Shown: one piece after another, positions 53,716 through 63,346 of the stretch
Numbering within the stretch: the first letter of the stretch is position 1
Layout of the letters: each line of letters begins with the position of its first letter
Origin: Streptomyces sp. NBC_01460
GTDB taxonomy: Bacteria > Actinomycetota > Actinomycetes > Streptomycetales > Streptomycetaceae
NCBI RefSeq assembly: GCF_036227405.1
Contig: NZ_CP109473.1
Coordinates: 7,440,001-7,504,000 of the forward strand
Reading direction: 5' to 3'
Length of the DNA stretch: 64,000 nucleotides
Position numbers and translations under genes: made by a program
Notes under the pieces: generated by a model
What the model saw: the letters and a program-made list of their open reading frames with translations, nothing else
Told to the model about the DNA's origin: nothing
Databases searched by the model: none

Positions 53716-54948
53716 ATGACGCAGGACGCAGCATCCCCGAAGGCGACAGCGGCACCGCCCTACCCGATGGAGCGCGTCTCCCCGATCGATCCGCCACCGC
53801 CGCTCGCCCTGCTGAGGTCCGGCCCCGCCGCGAGCCGCATCACGATGTGGGACGGGGCCCAGGTGTGGCTGGTGACGGCGCATCCGCACGTCCGCGCGGT
53901 GCTGGGCGACCGCAGGTTCACCGCGGTGACCAGCGCCCCCGGCTTCCCGATGATGACGACCACGTCCCCCCTGGTGCGGGACAAGCCCCACACCGCCTCC
54001 TTCATCCGCATGGACGACCCCGACCACTCGCGGCTGCGGTCCATGCTCACCCGCGACTTCCTGCACGGCAGGGCCGAAGCGATGCGGCCCGTGCTGCGGG
54101 AGCACCTGGACGAGATGCTCGGCGAGCTGACCGCGGGCGAGCGTCCGGTGGACCTGGTACGCGGGCTGACGATCCCCGTCCCCTCCCGGGTGATCGCCCT
54201 GCTCTTCGGGGTGTCCGACGAGCAGCGCGAGCTGATCGAGAACCGGGCGGGCATCCTCATCGACCGCGGCTATCCGCCCGCACAGGTCGCCGCAGCCCGC
54301 GACGAGCTGGACGGCCTGCTGCGCGACGTGGTCGAGGAGCGCATGCGGATGCCCGAGCCGGGCGACGACCTGCTGAGCCGTCTCGTCGTCGACCAGGTCC
54401 GCACGGGGAACCTGACCGTCGAGGAGATGGTCCCGATGTGCCGGCTGCTGCTCGTCGCCGGACACGGGACGACGACCAGCCAGGCGAGCCTCAGCCTGCT
54501 GAGCCTGGTCACCGACCAGGGGCTGGCCGACACACTGGCCAAGGACCCCGAGCTGCTGCCGAAGGCGGTCGAGGAACTGCTGCGCTACCACTCCATCGTG
54601 CAGAACGGCCTCGCCCGTGCGGCGCTGGAGGACGTGGAGCTGGGCGACGTGACGATCCGGGCCGGCGAGGGCGTGGTCGTGTCCCTCTCGGCCGGCAACC
54701 GCGACGGGTCGGTCTTCCCCGACCCCGACACCCTGGACCCGGGCCGCGACGCCCGCCGTCATCTCGCCTTCGGCCACGGCATCCACCAGTGCCTCGGCCA
54801 GTGGCTGGCCAAGGTCGAGCTGGAGGAGATGCTGGCCGCCGTACTGCGCTGGATGCCGGGCGCCCGGCTCGCCGTCCCGTTCGACGAACTGGACTTCCGG
54901 CACGAGGTGTCCAGCTACGGGATCGGCGCGCTGCCGGTGACCTGGTGA
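53716..54948 (+). CDS. cyp: Cytochrome P450 of the clavulanic acid cluster
   Basis: Predicted 410 residues. Bacterial class P450 with the I-helix motif AGHGTTTSQ, the ExxR motif EELLR, and the haem loop [17 protein letters not shown] with the Cys thiolate. It is the orf10/CYP105M counterpart, proposed to act in the oxidative deamination or rearrangement from N-glycyl-clavaminic acid towards clavulanate-9-aldehyde; the exact reaction is unproven. The frame can start at a GTG at 53707, but the ATG at 53716 has AGGTGG at a 5-base spacing. The next gene, a ferredoxin, overlaps by four bases and is probably its electron donor. Confidence 0.95.
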   Translation: MTQDAASPKATAAPPYPMERVSPIDPPPPLALLRSGPAASRITMWDGAQVWLVTAHPHVRAVLGDRRFTAVTSAPGFPMMTTTSPLVRDKPHTASFIRMDDPDHSRLRSMLTRDFLHGRAEAMRPVLREHLDEMLGELTAGERPVDLVRGLTIPVPSRVIALLFGVSDEQRELIENRAGILIDRGYPPAQVAAARDELDGLLRDVVEERMRMPEPGDDLLSRLVVDQVRTGNLTVEEMVPMCRLLLVAGHGTTTSQASLSLLSLVTDQGLADTLAKDPELLPKAVEELLRYHSIVQNGLARAALEDVELGDVTIRAGEGVVVSLSAGNRDGSVFPDPDTLDPGRDARRHLAFGHGIHQCLGQWLAKVELEEMLAAVLRWMPGARLAVPFDELDFRHEVSSYGIGALPVTW

Positions 54949-55193
54949 GCACCGGCCGGCTGACCGTGGCCGTGGACACGGACGCCTGCTGCGCGATGGG
55001 CCGGTGCGCGGCGACGGAGCCGCAGGTCTTCGACCAGGACCCCGACACCGGCACGGTGGTCCTGCTCCTGACCGAACCCCCGCCCGAACTGCACGAGACG
55101 GTCCGGCTGTGCGCCGACCTCTGCCCGTGTACGGCCATCACAGTCACCGAGGACCGACCCCACCGGTCGGCAACGGCCGCCGAGGAGCGATGA
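54945..55193 (+). CDS. fd: [3Fe-4S] ferredoxin partner of the P450
   Basis: Predicted 82 residues, starting with a GTG that overlaps the cyp stop (GTGA). Cysteines follow the 3Fe-4S pattern: C-x5-C (ACCAMGRC) and a C-terminal Cys-Pro (LCADLCPC). The fold is of the small soluble Streptomyces ferredoxins found beside P450s (orf11 equivalent). It delivers electrons to Cyp. The tail after the cluster is Arg/Glu-rich. Its stop overlaps the region where orf12 begins. Confidence 0.95.
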   Translation: MSTGRLTVAVDTDACCAMGRCAATEPQVFDQDPDTGTVVLLLTEPPPELHETVRLCADLCPCTAITVTEDRPHRSATAAEER

Positions 55194-56497
55194 TGATCGA
55201 TCTGTCCGGTTCCGACGCCTCCGCCAGCCCGGACGCGCAGGCCGCGCTCGACGCGGACGGCACTCCTCTGGGACGCCGCACCCGCTGGGCGGTGGAGCTG
55301 CTCACCGCCCCCGAGGCGCCGGCGGAGGAGGACCTGTCCGGGGCCTTCGTCCCCGTCTTCCTCGCCCGCCACCCCCAGGGATTCTCGGCGACGGTCGAAC
55401 AGTGGCGCGGACAGGGCCCGTTCACCGTCGCCGACTACCAGCCGGTGGCCCACAAGTCCTGGGTGACCCTGGAGGGCCCGACCGGAGTCCGCTCGACGCT
55501 GTCGCTGACGCTCGACTCCTCCGGACTGATCCGCGTCCTGCACCTGGGGCCCGAGACGGTGACACCGCCGGTGCGCACGTGGGAGGACCTGGAGCGGGCG
55601 CTGGAGCAGCCGGGGGTGACCTGGTCCGCGCTGGTCACCCGGGCGGACGGCGGTGCGGCCGAGACGCTGTACGCCAAGGACGCCGACCGGCCCATGCCCA
55701 ACGGCTCCTCGTACAAGCTGTACCTGATGCGGGCGCTGGCCGAGGCGGTGGCCGCCGGCAGCGTGCGGTGGGACGACGAGGTGACGGTACGGCCGGCCCT
55801 GCGCAGCCTCCCCACCGGCGACATGCAGGAACTGCCGGACGGCTCCCGGGTCCCGGTGCGCGAGACGGCGTACAAGATGATCGCGATGAGCGACAACACC
55901 GCCGCCGACCTGATCCAGGACCTGCTGGGCCGGGATGCGGTGGAGCGGGCCGTCGTGGCGGGCGGGCACAGCGAACCCGCGCTGCTGCGGCCGTTCCTGA
56001 CGAGCCATGAGGTGTTCGAGATCGGCTGGGGCGCACCGGAGACGCGTGCCGAGTGGGCGTCCGCGGACGAGGCCGGCCGCAGGCGCCTGCTGGAGCGGAT
56101 CGCCGGCCCGATGACCGTGCGCGGCTCCGATCTCGGCACGACGGTCCACAAGCTGGGCCTGGACTGGCACATGAGCGCGTGGGACGTGTCCCGGGTGCTG
56201 ACCGCTCTGGCCGAGGACGGGGCGGCGGACCCGAGCGGGGTCGTCGACGACATCCTGACGGCGTACCCGGGGGTCCCGGTCGACTCCGCCCGGTGGCCGC
56301 GCGTGGTGTTCAAGGGAGGTTCGTGCCCCGGCGTGATGATGTTCTGCTGGTTGCTGGAGGACCCCGACGGAGTCCGGTACACGCTCGTGCTCCAGCAGTG
56401 CGCCGACGACCAGAAGCTCATCGGCGACGGGCAGTTCCTCCGGGGGACGGGCGGCCGGGTCATCGAGTCCGGTCTGCTCTCCGGTACCTCCCGGTGA
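55193..56497 (+). CDS. orf12: Orf12, serine beta-lactamase-fold protein
   Basis: Predicted 434 residues. The N-terminal domain (about 1-140) is a small alpha/beta fold of the steroid-isomerase-like type. The C-terminal domain has class A beta-lactamase landmarks: SSYK (SxxK), SDN and KGG. In S. clavuligerus Orf12 is required for clavulanic acid, has the same two-domain structure and shows weak cephalosporin esterase activity, not lactamase activity. Two adjacent ATGs (55190 and 55193) occur; the second has the better 5-base spacing from GAGGAG, but the first would also work. It overlaps the ferredoxin stop and is overlapped by orf13, so the four genes cyp-fd-orf12-orf13 form one coupled operon. 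Confidence 0.92.
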   Translation: MIDLSGSDASASPDAQAALDADGTPLGRRTRWAVELLTAPEAPAEEDLSGAFVPVFLARHPQGFSATVEQWRGQGPFTVADYQPVAHKSWVTLEGPTGVRSTLSLTLDSSGLIRVLHLGPETVTPPVRTWEDLERALEQPGVTWSALVTRADGGAAETLYAKDADRPMPNGSSYKLYLMRALAEAVAAGSVRWDDEVTVRPALRSLPTGDMQELPDGSRVPVRETAYKMIAMSDNTAADLIQDLLGRDAVERAVVAGGHSEPALLRPFLTSHEVFEIGWGAPETRAEWASADEAGRRRLLERIAGPMTVRGSDLGTTVHKLGLDWHMSAWDVSRVLTALAEDGAADPSGVVDDILTAYPGVPVDSARWPRVVFKGGSCPGVMMFCWLLEDPDGVRYTLVLQQCADDQKLIGDGQFLRGTGGRVIESGLLSGTSR

Positions 56498-57483
56498 CCG
56501 CCCGGGACCGGTCGCTGGCGGTCCTGGTGGCCGTGCTCTGGGGGCTGAACTTCCTCGCGGTGCGCGTCGGCCTCGACCACTTCCCGCCGTTCTTCCTGGC
56601 GGCGCTGCGTTATCTGGTGCTGGCAGTGCCGGTCGTCCTGTTCGTGCCGCGCCCGGGGGTGCCGCTGCGCTGGCTGCTCGGGTACGGACTGGGCTTCGGC
56701 GTGGCCCAGTTCGGTCTGCTCTTCCTCGCCATCGACCAGGGGATGCCGTCGGGTCTGGCGTCCGTGGTGGTGCAGGCATCGGCCCCCTTCACGGCCCTGC
56801 TCGGTGCGCTGCTCCTGCGCGAGCGGGTCACCGGGCGGCAGCTGGCCGGCATCGGACTGGCGGTGGCGGGGATGGTGGTGATCGCGGTCGACCGGGCCGG
56901 CACGGCACCGCTCCTGCCGCTGGTGCTGACCGTGCTGGCGGCGCTCGGCTGGGCCGTCGGCAATCTGGCCAGCCGTCGGGCGAATCCGGAGTACCCCCTG
57001 CGCTTCGCGCTGTGGATGGCGGTCGTCCCGCCGGTGCCGCTGCTCGCGCTGTCCGCCGTGATGGAGGGCCCGGGCACGGGGTGGAGGGCGCTGGGATCGG
57101 CGTTCGGCCCCGACGGCTGGCCGAGCCTGGCCGCGGTCGTCTTCATCGCGGTGGTGGGCAGCGTCGTCGGCTCGGGGATCTGGACGGCCCTGCTCAAGCG
57201 TTACCCGGCGGGTGTCGTCGCGCCGTTCTCGATGCTGGTTCCCGTCGTCGGCATGGCCGGCGCCTGGCTGGCACTGCACGAGCGTCCCACCGGATGGGCG
57301 GTGGCCGGCGGGGTCGTCGTGGTCGCCGGGGTGCTGCTCGGCACGGGCTGGCTGCCCCGCTTCCTCCGGGAGCGCACGCGCGCGGCGGCCGCCCCCCGCG
57401 TCCCCGGAGGGGGCGGGGAACGGCCGCCGGACGGTCAGCCGGCGGGGACGACCGGCACCTCCCAGGAGACGAAGCGCTCCTGA
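56494..57483 (+). CDS. orf13: Orf13, EamA/DMT-family transporter
   Basis: Predicted 329 residues, starting with a GTG that overlaps the orf12 stop (GTGA). It has ten hydrophobic helices in two repeated halves, beginning [32 protein letters not shown], the EamA signature, and repeating at about residues 140-280. The tail is hydrophilic. Drug/metabolite transporters of this class export small metabolites; in this cluster a role in exporting clavulanic acid or an intermediate is plausible but not shown. The 3' end overlaps the convergent orf14 by 49 bp. Confidence 0.93.
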   Translation: MTARDRSLAVLVAVLWGLNFLAVRVGLDHFPPFFLAALRYLVLAVPVVLFVPRPGVPLRWLLGYGLGFGVAQFGLLFLAIDQGMPSGLASVVVQASAPFTALLGALLLRERVTGRQLAGIGLAVAGMVVIAVDRAGTAPLLPLVLTVLAALGWAVGNLASRRANPEYPLRFALWMAVVPPVPLLALSAVMEGPGTGWRALGSAFGPDGWPSLAAVVFIAVVGSVVGSGIWTALLKRYPAGVVAPFSMLVPVVGMAGAWLALHERPTGWAVAGGVVVVAGVLLGTGWLPRFLRERTRAAAAPRVPGGGGERPPDGQPAGTTGTSQETKRS

Positions 57484-58466
57484 GGGACGAAGCCCATCGC
57501 CTCGTTGAGGGCGATCATCGGACGGTTGTCATCGGCGTTGGCCGTCTCGATCAGCCGCACCGAGGGCTCGTACTCACGCACGTGGGCGAGGTTCGCGAGC
57601 TTCAGCAGCAGCCCCAGGCCGTGGCCGCGGTGCCCGGCCGCCACCACCGTCATGCCCTGGAGGAGGTGCTCCGGATTGCCGGTGGTCTTGGAGGCGCTGG
57701 TGAAGCCGGCGAGCTCACCGGTCTCCTCGTGCACGACGCCCACGTGGTACGCGCGCCGGCCGCGGCCCACCCGCATCCGCTCGTAGCGCCGCACATGGCT
57801 GGTGCGGATCGCCTCGGGGCCCTCCCCCCAGGTCTCCGGGCGGCTCTCGCCGAGCGACTGGCCGAGCTCCGACACGGCGACCGCGAACCCGTCGGGGGTG
57901 ATGGTCCCCCACCGCTGGAGCCGGTAGCCGGCCGGGACCTCCGGGACGCCGCCGGCCAGCGGGTCGTGCCGGGCCAGGTCGAGCCACTGGTGGACGCCCT
58001 CCGGGCCGTCGGCGGGGGTGGCGCCCACCGCGGCCGCGAACGCGGCCGGGCCCTCGTCCCGGGCGGGCCCGCCCGGCAGCGCCTGGACCACGTCGGCGAC
58101 CAGGAGGGTGCGGCCGTGGTCCCCTGCCAGGGCACGGGCCCGCCCGACGAGGGCGGTCCCGATGCCCTGACGGCGCTCCTTGGACGCGGTCAGCAGCTGG
58201 TCGACGACGGCGACGGGCGCTCCGTCGGGGAGCACCAGACGGACCGCGCCGACCGCCTCACCGTCCAGGAAGGCGACCTCGCCCGCCAGCGCGGTGCCCG
58301 GCGGCGCGAAGCGCACCGAGCCGGCCAGGTCGGCCTCGCAGGGCGGGGCGGCGGACAGCGGGACGCCGTCCGCGCCGTCCTCGGTCAGTCGGAGCCAGGC
58401 GTCCAGCGTGGCGGTGTCGCCGGCGTCCAGCGGGACGAAGCGGAGGTCCGCTGCTGCGTCGTTCAT
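57435..58466 (-). CDS. orf14: Orf14, tandem GNAT acetyltransferase
   Basis: Predicted 343 residues with two GNAT domains. The N-terminal one (about 1-160) contains KERRQGIGTALVGRARA, an acetyl-CoA-binding loop; the C-terminal one (about 175-343) contains MTVVAAGHRGHGLGLLLKLANL and ETANADDNRPMIALNEAMGF. S. clavuligerus Orf14 is a two-domain acetyl-CoA-binding protein needed for clavulanic acid, with undefined substrate. The ATG at 58466 overlaps the oppA2 stop (ATGA). It is last in a four-gene operon and converges on orf13 with a 49-bp coding overlap. Confidence 0.93.
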   Translation of the reverse strand: MNDAAADLRFVPLDAGDTATLDAWLRLTEDGADGVPLSAAPPCEADLAGSVRFAPPGTALAGEVAFLDGEAVGAVRLVLPDGAPVAVVDQLLTASKERRQGIGTALVGRARALAGDHGRTLLVADVVQALPGGPARDEGPAAFAAAVGATPADGPEGVHQWLDLARHDPLAGGVPEVPAGYRLQRWGTITPDGFAVAVSELGQSLGESRPETWGEGPEAIRTSHVRRYERMRVGRGRRAYHVGVVHEETGELAGFTSASKTTGNPEHLLQGMTVVAAGHRGHGLGLLLKLANLAHVREYEPSVRLIETANADDNRPMIALNEAMGFVPQERFVSWEVPVVPAG

Positions 58467-60166
58467 ACGGTGTCGGTCTCCCGGTCGGTGGAATCGTCGA
58501 GGACGCCCATGGCCTGGATGTCGTACAGGCCGAAGGCGGGGTGGACGTACACATCGGTGGCGCGGGGGCCCCGGTAGTGCAGGGTCTTGTCGTGGACCAG
58601 CGGGAGGATCACCGCGTGGTCCATGACCCGGCGCTCCACCTCCCGCCAGAGCTCGGCGCGGGCGGCGGGGTCGGCGGTGTGCAGCCCGGTGTCGATCAGC
58701 TCGTTGACCTTCGGGTCGTCGAGCTCGGCGATGTTCCAGTTGCCGCCGCCGGGGCGGATCAGCCGGCCGTCCACCAGAGGGGCCAGGAAGCCGTACTCGG
58801 TGGGGAAGTCGGCGCCCCAGTCGGTGACGATCAGACCGAGCCCGTGCGTGCGGATCGTCTCCGGTGAGCCCGCGCCCTGGCTGAAGTACGTCGCGACGTC
58901 GAGTTCCTTGACGGTCAGCCGGATGCCGACCCGGGCGAGCGACTCCACGACCGCGTCGGCGACCAGTCGGAACTTCCCGCGCTGGGTGCCGATGACGGCG
59001 TCGAAGCCGTCGGGCAGCCCGGCGGCCGCCAGCTCGGCGCGGGCGGCGTCGAGGTCGCCGCGCAGATCGGGCCCGGTCGGGTAGCGGTCCAGCGGCTGGT
59101 GGGACGGGAGCCTCGGCGGGAACAGCGCGGTGGTCAGATCGCCGCCGGTCACCGGGCCGCCGCGGGCCTCCTGGAGCAGGATCTTGTCGGCCGCGTAGTG
59201 CACGGCCCGCCGCACGTGCACGTTGTCGAAGGGCGGGATGTGCGGCTGGAGCGAGACGAAGTGCAGGAAGCTCGTCTTCGGGTTGTCGGTGCGTGAGCGC
59301 AGCACCGGGTCCCCGGCCAGGCGGGCCTGGGCGGCGTGCTGGAGGCCGCGGCCCTCCAGGTTGATGTCGAACTCGCCGGCGACGAGCCGCTCGTCCATGT
59401 CGTCGAGGTCGAGGCCGATGGTGACGTCCACCCGGTCCGGGAGCGCGGGCCGCACGGGGTCGGTGGCACGGTCCCAGTGGGGATTGCGTTCCAGGAGGAG
59501 CCTGCTGCCCGGCCGGTGCTCGGCGACCCGGTAGGGGCCGGTGCAGCGCGGGTCCTCGCCGTACGCGGCCCCGGTGTCGGCGTGCCGCGGGACGGGGGAG
59601 ACGCAGGGCTGGGCCATCAGATGGTCGAAGTCGGAGAACGGGGTGCGCAGCCGGAACACGATCGTGCGCGCGTCCGGGGTGAGCACGGCGGGCAGGCCGT
59701 CCTCGCCGTCCCGGTAGGGCCCCGCGTACGGGCGGTCCGGGTCGTCCAGGAGCGGCACCAGATAGGTGGGGCCGCCGGGGAGCACGTCCTGGGCGAAGAT
59801 CCGCTGCACGGCGTACCGCACGTCGGCCGAGGTCACCGGGGTGCCGTCGTCGAAGAGGACGCCCTCGCGGAGCCGGTAGGTCCAGGTCCGGTTGGAGTCG
59901 CTCGCCACCCCGGGCCCCTCGGCGAGGTCCGGGACGGGCACCAGGCCCGCCGGCCCGGGGTCGGTGGGGTACGCCATCAACGTGCGGTTGAGGAGGCGTT
60001 GCAGCAGCCACACCCAGACGTAGTAGGTCCTCGCGGGGTCCAGGGAGTCGACGTCGGCCGACGAGACCAGTCGCAGGGTGCCCCCGCGACGGCCGGAGGG
60101 GGCGACGCTCGCTCCGACGGCGGCGTTCCAGCCGCCGCCTTCCTGGAGATCGGTGGCGGGGCTCAT
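58463..60166 (-). CDS. oppA2: OppA2-like solute-binding protein
   Basis: Predicted 567 residues, SBP_bac_5 family: RGGTLRLVSSADVDSLDPARTYYV, TWTYRLREGVLFDDGTPVTSADVRYAV, FRLRTPFSDFDHLMAQP, NPHWDRATDPVRP, and VILPLVHDKTLHYRGP. It is paralogous to OppA1 at 49351. S. clavuligerus OppA2 binds Arg-containing peptides and is essential for clavulanic acid. The N-terminus MSPATDLQEGGGWNAAVG has no signal peptide. The longer open frame upstream to 60421 is an Arg-rich shadow of orf16, so I use the ATG at 60166, which overlaps the orf16 stop (ATGA). Confidence 0.94.
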   Translation of the reverse strand: MSPATDLQEGGGWNAAVGASVAPSGRRGGTLRLVSSADVDSLDPARTYYVWVWLLQRLLNRTLMAYPTDPGPAGLVPVPDLAEGPGVASDSNRTWTYRLREGVLFDDGTPVTSADVRYAVQRIFAQDVLPGGPTYLVPLLDDPDRPYAGPYRDGEDGLPAVLTPDARTIVFRLRTPFSDFDHLMAQPCVSPVPRHADTGAAYGEDPRCTGPYRVAEHRPGSRLLLERNPHWDRATDPVRPALPDRVDVTIGLDLDDMDERLVAGEFDINLEGRGLQHAAQARLAGDPVLRSRTDNPKTSFLHFVSLQPHIPPFDNVHVRRAVHYAADKILLQEARGGPVTGGDLTTALFPPRLPSHQPLDRYPTGPDLRGDLDAARAELAAAGLPDGFDAVIGTQRGKFRLVADAVVESLARVGIRLTVKELDVATYFSQGAGSPETIRTHGLGLIVTDWGADFPTEYGFLAPLVDGRLIRPGGGNWNIAELDDPKVNELIDTGLHTADPAARAELWREVERRVMDHAVILPLVHDKTLHYRGPRATDVYVHPAFGLYDIQAMGVLDDSTDRETDTV

Positions 60167-61326
60167 CGTGTGGTCGTCTCCCGGTCGTCGGCGGGCGTGC
60201 CCGCGGTGTCTCCGGTACGGGGCAGCGGCAGCAGGTAGGAGCGCTGCTCGCTGACCGCGCAGCCGCGGGCCAGTTTGGCCTGGACGCTGCCGATCCCGGC
60301 GTGCAGGACGGTGGCGCCCTCCTTGGCGGCGGCGTCCAGCACCTCGTAGTAGAGGACGTCGTAGTAGAGCGGCAGCTTGCCCTGGGCCTCGTAGTCGAAC
60401 CCGGCGCGGTGGCCGTACCACTGCTCCTCGCCGCGGGCCCGGGACCGCAGCACCATGCCGAAGCCGATGATGCTGCCGCGCTGCCGGGCCACGGACACCA
60501 GGACGTCGTCGCCCATGATCTCGGCGATCCGGCCGATCATGCGGGCGGAGCCCTCGTCGCTGGCCGGATTCCCGTACTTCCGCAGGAGGTTGGCGTCGAG
60601 CTGCCCGAGGCGGGGGGCGAGCGCCTGGGTGAGCGGTTCGACGTTCACCTCGACACCGGCCTCCGCGAGCGCCCGGCGTTCCAGGCGGACCCGGCGGCGG
60701 CGGTGGGCGCTCATCTCCTCGACGAACTGCTCGAAGCCGCCCGGCGGGATGTCCAGCCAGGCGTAGTGGTCGGACGGGTGGTGGTGGTAGCCCCGCTTCT
60801 CCAGCAGGGCGACCAGTGAGGTGTCCCGTACGTCGACGTGCGGGAAGCAGACGGTGGCCGCCCCCCGGTCCGCCGCCATGGTCTCCGCCCTCCCCACCAG
60901 GGCCGCGAGGTCGTCCTCGGCGGCGTCCGCGGAGGCGAGCGCCCGGGTGCGGCCGAGGTGCCGCCCTCCGCAGACCAGCGAGGGCAGCAAGCTGTCCGGA
61001 TCGCCCCCGGCGACGTCGCGCAGGACACCGGCCGCCTCGGGGACCTCCTGCTCCAGGGCGCGTTTCAGCATGGCGTCCGGCCGGGCGAGCAGCCAGGCGA
61101 CCGAGGTGTCGGCCCAGGCGGTGACCAGCCCGGCCACCGGGACGCCTCCCCTCTCACGCACCAGGAAGTCCATCGCCGTACCGGAGTTGTGCTCCTGCAC
61201 GGTCAGCCACCGGGGAGTCTGGAAGAAGTCCTCCGCCCCCAGCAGCGAGCTCCACCCGGCCGCCTCGAGACCGGCCGCGTCCGCGACCGGCCGCACACCG
61301 TCCGAGCCCTCGGTATACGGGCTCAC
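60163..61326 (-). CDS. orf16: Orf16, GNAT/FemAB-like protein
   Basis: Predicted 387 residues. The C-terminal half (about 190-370) fits the peptidoglycan-bridge or BioF2-like GNAT fold: HRRRRVRLERRALAEAGVEV, GFGMVLRSRARGEEQWYGHRAGFDYEAQGKLPLYYDVLYYEVLDAA, and GSVQAKLARGC. It corresponds to orf16 of the S. clavuligerus cluster, whose role is undefined but late. The start is a GTG at 61326 overlapping the gcaS stop (GTGA); the upstream extension of the frame is Arg-rich and rejected. No signal peptide or transmembrane segment. Confidence 0.9.
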   Translation of the reverse strand: MSPYTEGSDGVRPVADAAGLEAAGWSSLLGAEDFFQTPRWLTVQEHNSGTAMDFLVRERGGVPVAGLVTAWADTSVAWLLARPDAMLKRALEQEVPEAAGVLRDVAGGDPDSLLPSLVCGGRHLGRTRALASADAAEDDLAALVGRAETMAADRGAATVCFPHVDVRDTSLVALLEKRGYHHHPSDHYAWLDIPPGGFEQFVEEMSAHRRRRVRLERRALAEAGVEVNVEPLTQALAPRLGQLDANLLRKYGNPASDEGSARMIGRIAEIMGDDVLVSVARQRGSIIGFGMVLRSRARGEEQWYGHRAGFDYEAQGKLPLYYDVLYYEVLDAAAKEGATVLHAGIGSVQAKLARGCAVSEQRSYLLPLPRTGDTAGTPADDRETTTR

Positions 61327-62612
61327 CGGAGGTCTTCCTCGACGACGAAGTCCAGCAGGGCGGCGGCCTTGTCCGCGAGCTCCTGGGCGGCCACCCGGTC
61401 GGGGCCGTTGCAGTAGGTGAAGCCGACGCACGAGGAGTTGTCCATGCGCTGCAGCAGGTGGTCGCCCTTCTCGACGTGCAGCAGCACCTGGACGTTCTCC
61501 ACCGCCGCCGCGGCCTCCAGCCCGTCGATGTGCGACAGGGTCCCGCGCCGGGCGGGGTAGATCATGCGCACGGCCGCGCCACCGCGGTGGACGACGGGCT
61601 CGATCGGCGGGGCGACGCCGATGGTGAGCAGCCAGGCGTCGAGGATCGGGCTGCGGCCGGTGACGTCGGTCACCAGCATGGTCATGCAGCTCGACGGGGT
61701 ACGGGGGTTGGCCTCGATGATCCGCCAGCCGGACTCGGTGCGCCTGACCTCGGTGTGGCAGGGGCCGTGCCGGTAGCCGATCATCTCCAGCGTCGTGCGG
61801 ACCACGTGGTACAGCTCGTCCCGCTCGTCGTCGGAGAGGGGAACGGGGAAGGTATGCCCGCACTCGATGTAGAGGGGATCGCCGAAGAGGTCCTTGGAGG
61901 TGACGCCGAAGACATGGGTGTGCCCGTCCACCGTCATCGTCTCGACGCTGACCTCCACGCCCTCGACGTACTGCTCCAGCAGCACCTCGCCGCTGCGCGG
62001 CTGCCCGCGCAGGCTGTGCCGGACGGCGGAGAGCTCCTCCCACGCCTCGACGAGACCGGCCATGTCGTCGACCCTGCGTACGCCGTAACTGATCGCCTCC
62101 GCCGGGGGTTTGGCGATCATCGGGAAGCCGAGCCGGCGGGCCGCCTCCTCCAGCTGGCCCCGGTGGCCGACCAGCACGTGAGGGATGTTGAACGGTTCGT
62201 CGCCGAGGGCGATCCGCAGCTGGTCCTTGATGTTGGCGGTGCGCACGGCGGCCGGGTCGGGGCCGGGCAGCCCGAGACGGGCGGCGGCCTGTGCCGCGAG
62301 CTCCGTGTGGTAGTCGGAGAACGAGGTGATGCCGTCGACCAGCGGCGCCCCGTCCTCGCCGGTGACGGCGGCGAGCACCGCGTCGAGGTCGGTGGTGTCG
62401 ACGTCGACGACCTGGTCCACGATGGACAGCGGGTGGGTGTCCCAGTCGTGTCCGTGGGTGTACCAGGACCGGTCACCCGTCAGCAGCCACACTTCGAGGC
62501 CGTGTTCCTGAGCCTGCTTCAGCCCCAGGACGAAGGGGTGGTTCTGCATGTGCTCGACGATCGCGATCCGCTTTCCGGCGAACTGCGCGTAGTCGGCCAG
62601 AGGTGTTGTCAT
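61323..62612 (-). CDS. gcaS: N-glycyl-clavaminic acid synthetase (ATP-grasp)
   Basis: Predicted 429 residues of the ATP-grasp carboxylate-amine ligase family. GcaS (orf17) joins glycine to clavaminic acid, the first dedicated late step. Features: N-terminal Rossmann-like domain (GKRIAIVEHMQNHPFVLGLKQA), IKDQLRIAL, the ATP-binding lysine strand GFPMIAKPPAEAISYGV, VLLEQYVEGVEVSVE, and Mg-binding EVRRTESGWRIIEANPRTPSS. The ATG at 62612 has GGGAGGCG upstream. It is the first gene of the gcaS-orf16-oppA2-orf14 operon, in which every junction is a 4-base overlap. Confidence 0.94.
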   Translation of the reverse strand: MTTPLADYAQFAGKRIAIVEHMQNHPFVLGLKQAQEHGLEVWLLTGDRSWYTHGHDWDTHPLSIVDQVVDVDTTDLDAVLAAVTGEDGAPLVDGITSFSDYHTELAAQAAARLGLPGPDPAAVRTANIKDQLRIALGDEPFNIPHVLVGHRGQLEEAARRLGFPMIAKPPAEAISYGVRRVDDMAGLVEAWEELSAVRHSLRGQPRSGEVLLEQYVEGVEVSVETMTVDGHTHVFGVTSKDLFGDPLYIECGHTFPVPLSDDERDELYHVVRTTLEMIGYRHGPCHTEVRRTESGWRIIEANPRTPSSCMTMLVTDVTGRSPILDAWLLTIGVAPPIEPVVHRGGAAVRMIYPARRGTLSHIDGLEAAAAVENVQVLLHVEKGDHLLQRMDNSSCVGFTYCNGPDRVAAQELADKAAALLDFVVEEDLR

Positions 62613-62784
62613 CGGACGCCTCCCGTGTGGGTGATGTGCAATCGACCGGTTCCGGGTTCTCGGGGTTCAGTTGAACCGTCTCCGGGCCGGCCGTGCCATG
62701 CATCGGGAGGCAGGACGCATAGGCGGCGTTCGAGGCGCATAGGAGTGCCGGGGACGCCCGGGTACGGGAAAGCCCCCGGACATG

Positions 62785-62839
62785 CGTACGGCCCGGACGT
62801 CCGAGCCCCGGTGCGGGGCCCTGACCTCCGGGCCGTACG
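62785..62839 (-). terminator. Nested stem-loop downstream of the DUF5709 gene
   Basis: CGTACGGCCCGG (62785-62796) pairs with CCGGGCCGTACG (62828-62839), and an inner GCCCCG/CGGGGC stem sits at 62805-62819. It lies 46 bp beyond the DUF5709 stop and upstream of gcaS, probably insulating the two transcripts. The rest of the 272-bp gap holds the gcaS promoter region without clear boxes. Confidence 0.65.
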
Positions 62840-62884
62840 TGTTCCCCGCCGGGGGGCACCCGGCGCGGGCGTGCTGCCGGCGGC

Positions 62885-63346
62885 TCAGACCGTGTCGTCC
62901 TCCTGGATGTGCACCGCCGCCTCCTCGGCGGAGGCCGCGCCCCCGTCGATGCCGACGTCCCGGCCCAGCACCCGGTTGTTGCGGGCGGGGGTGCCGGGCT
63001 CCTCGTCGGCCGTGGCGACGCGGCCGGCGCGCGCGTCCCCGGCGTCGTCCTCCTCGGGGCCGTTGTCCTCCGGACCGTCGTCGGCCACGGCGGCCAAGGG
63101 GTCCGCCTCGGGCACCTCCTGTGCGAGGCGCCGGTCGAGGGACTCGCCCTCCCGCTGCTCCTCGCCGGTCGTGCCGTACTTCGACACGCCGAGGGGCTTC
63201 TCCGGCGGGGAGTACCCCGTGTCCAGCATGTCGTCGAGGTCGGGTTCGTCGATCACGTTCTCGGGGTCGAGGTCGTCCGCCGGCCGGTTGTCCGAGTCCG
63301 AACCGTCCGGCTGGTAGACGTCGTCACCGCGTCCTTCTTCCGGCAT
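62885..63346 (-). CDS. DUF5709-family acidic protein
   Basis: Predicted 153 residues, very acidic and hydrophilic, probably mostly disordered. The family signature is clear: VYQPDGSD, LDDMLDTGYSPPEKPLGVSKYGTTGEEQREGESLDRRLAQEVPE. DUF5709 proteins are widespread in Streptomyces and have no known function. The frame is open to 63427, but I place the start at the ATG at 63346 because GGAAGGAGCG sits just before it. It marks the end of the clavulanic acid cluster on this side. Confidence 0.9.
   Translation of the reverse strand: MPEEGRGDDVYQPDGSDSDNRPADDLDPENVIDEPDLDDMLDTGYSPPEKPLGVSKYGTTGEEQREGESLDRRLAQEVPEADPLAAVADDGPEDNGPEEDDAGDARAGRVATADEEPGTPARNNRVLGRDVGIDGGAASAEEAAVHIQEDDTV

Noticed and set aside
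60166..60421. Extended upstream start for oppA2
   Set aside because: The extra 85 residues are Arg-rich and overlap orf16; the ATG at 60166 has a 4-base overlap with the orf16 stop, like all other junctions of the operon.
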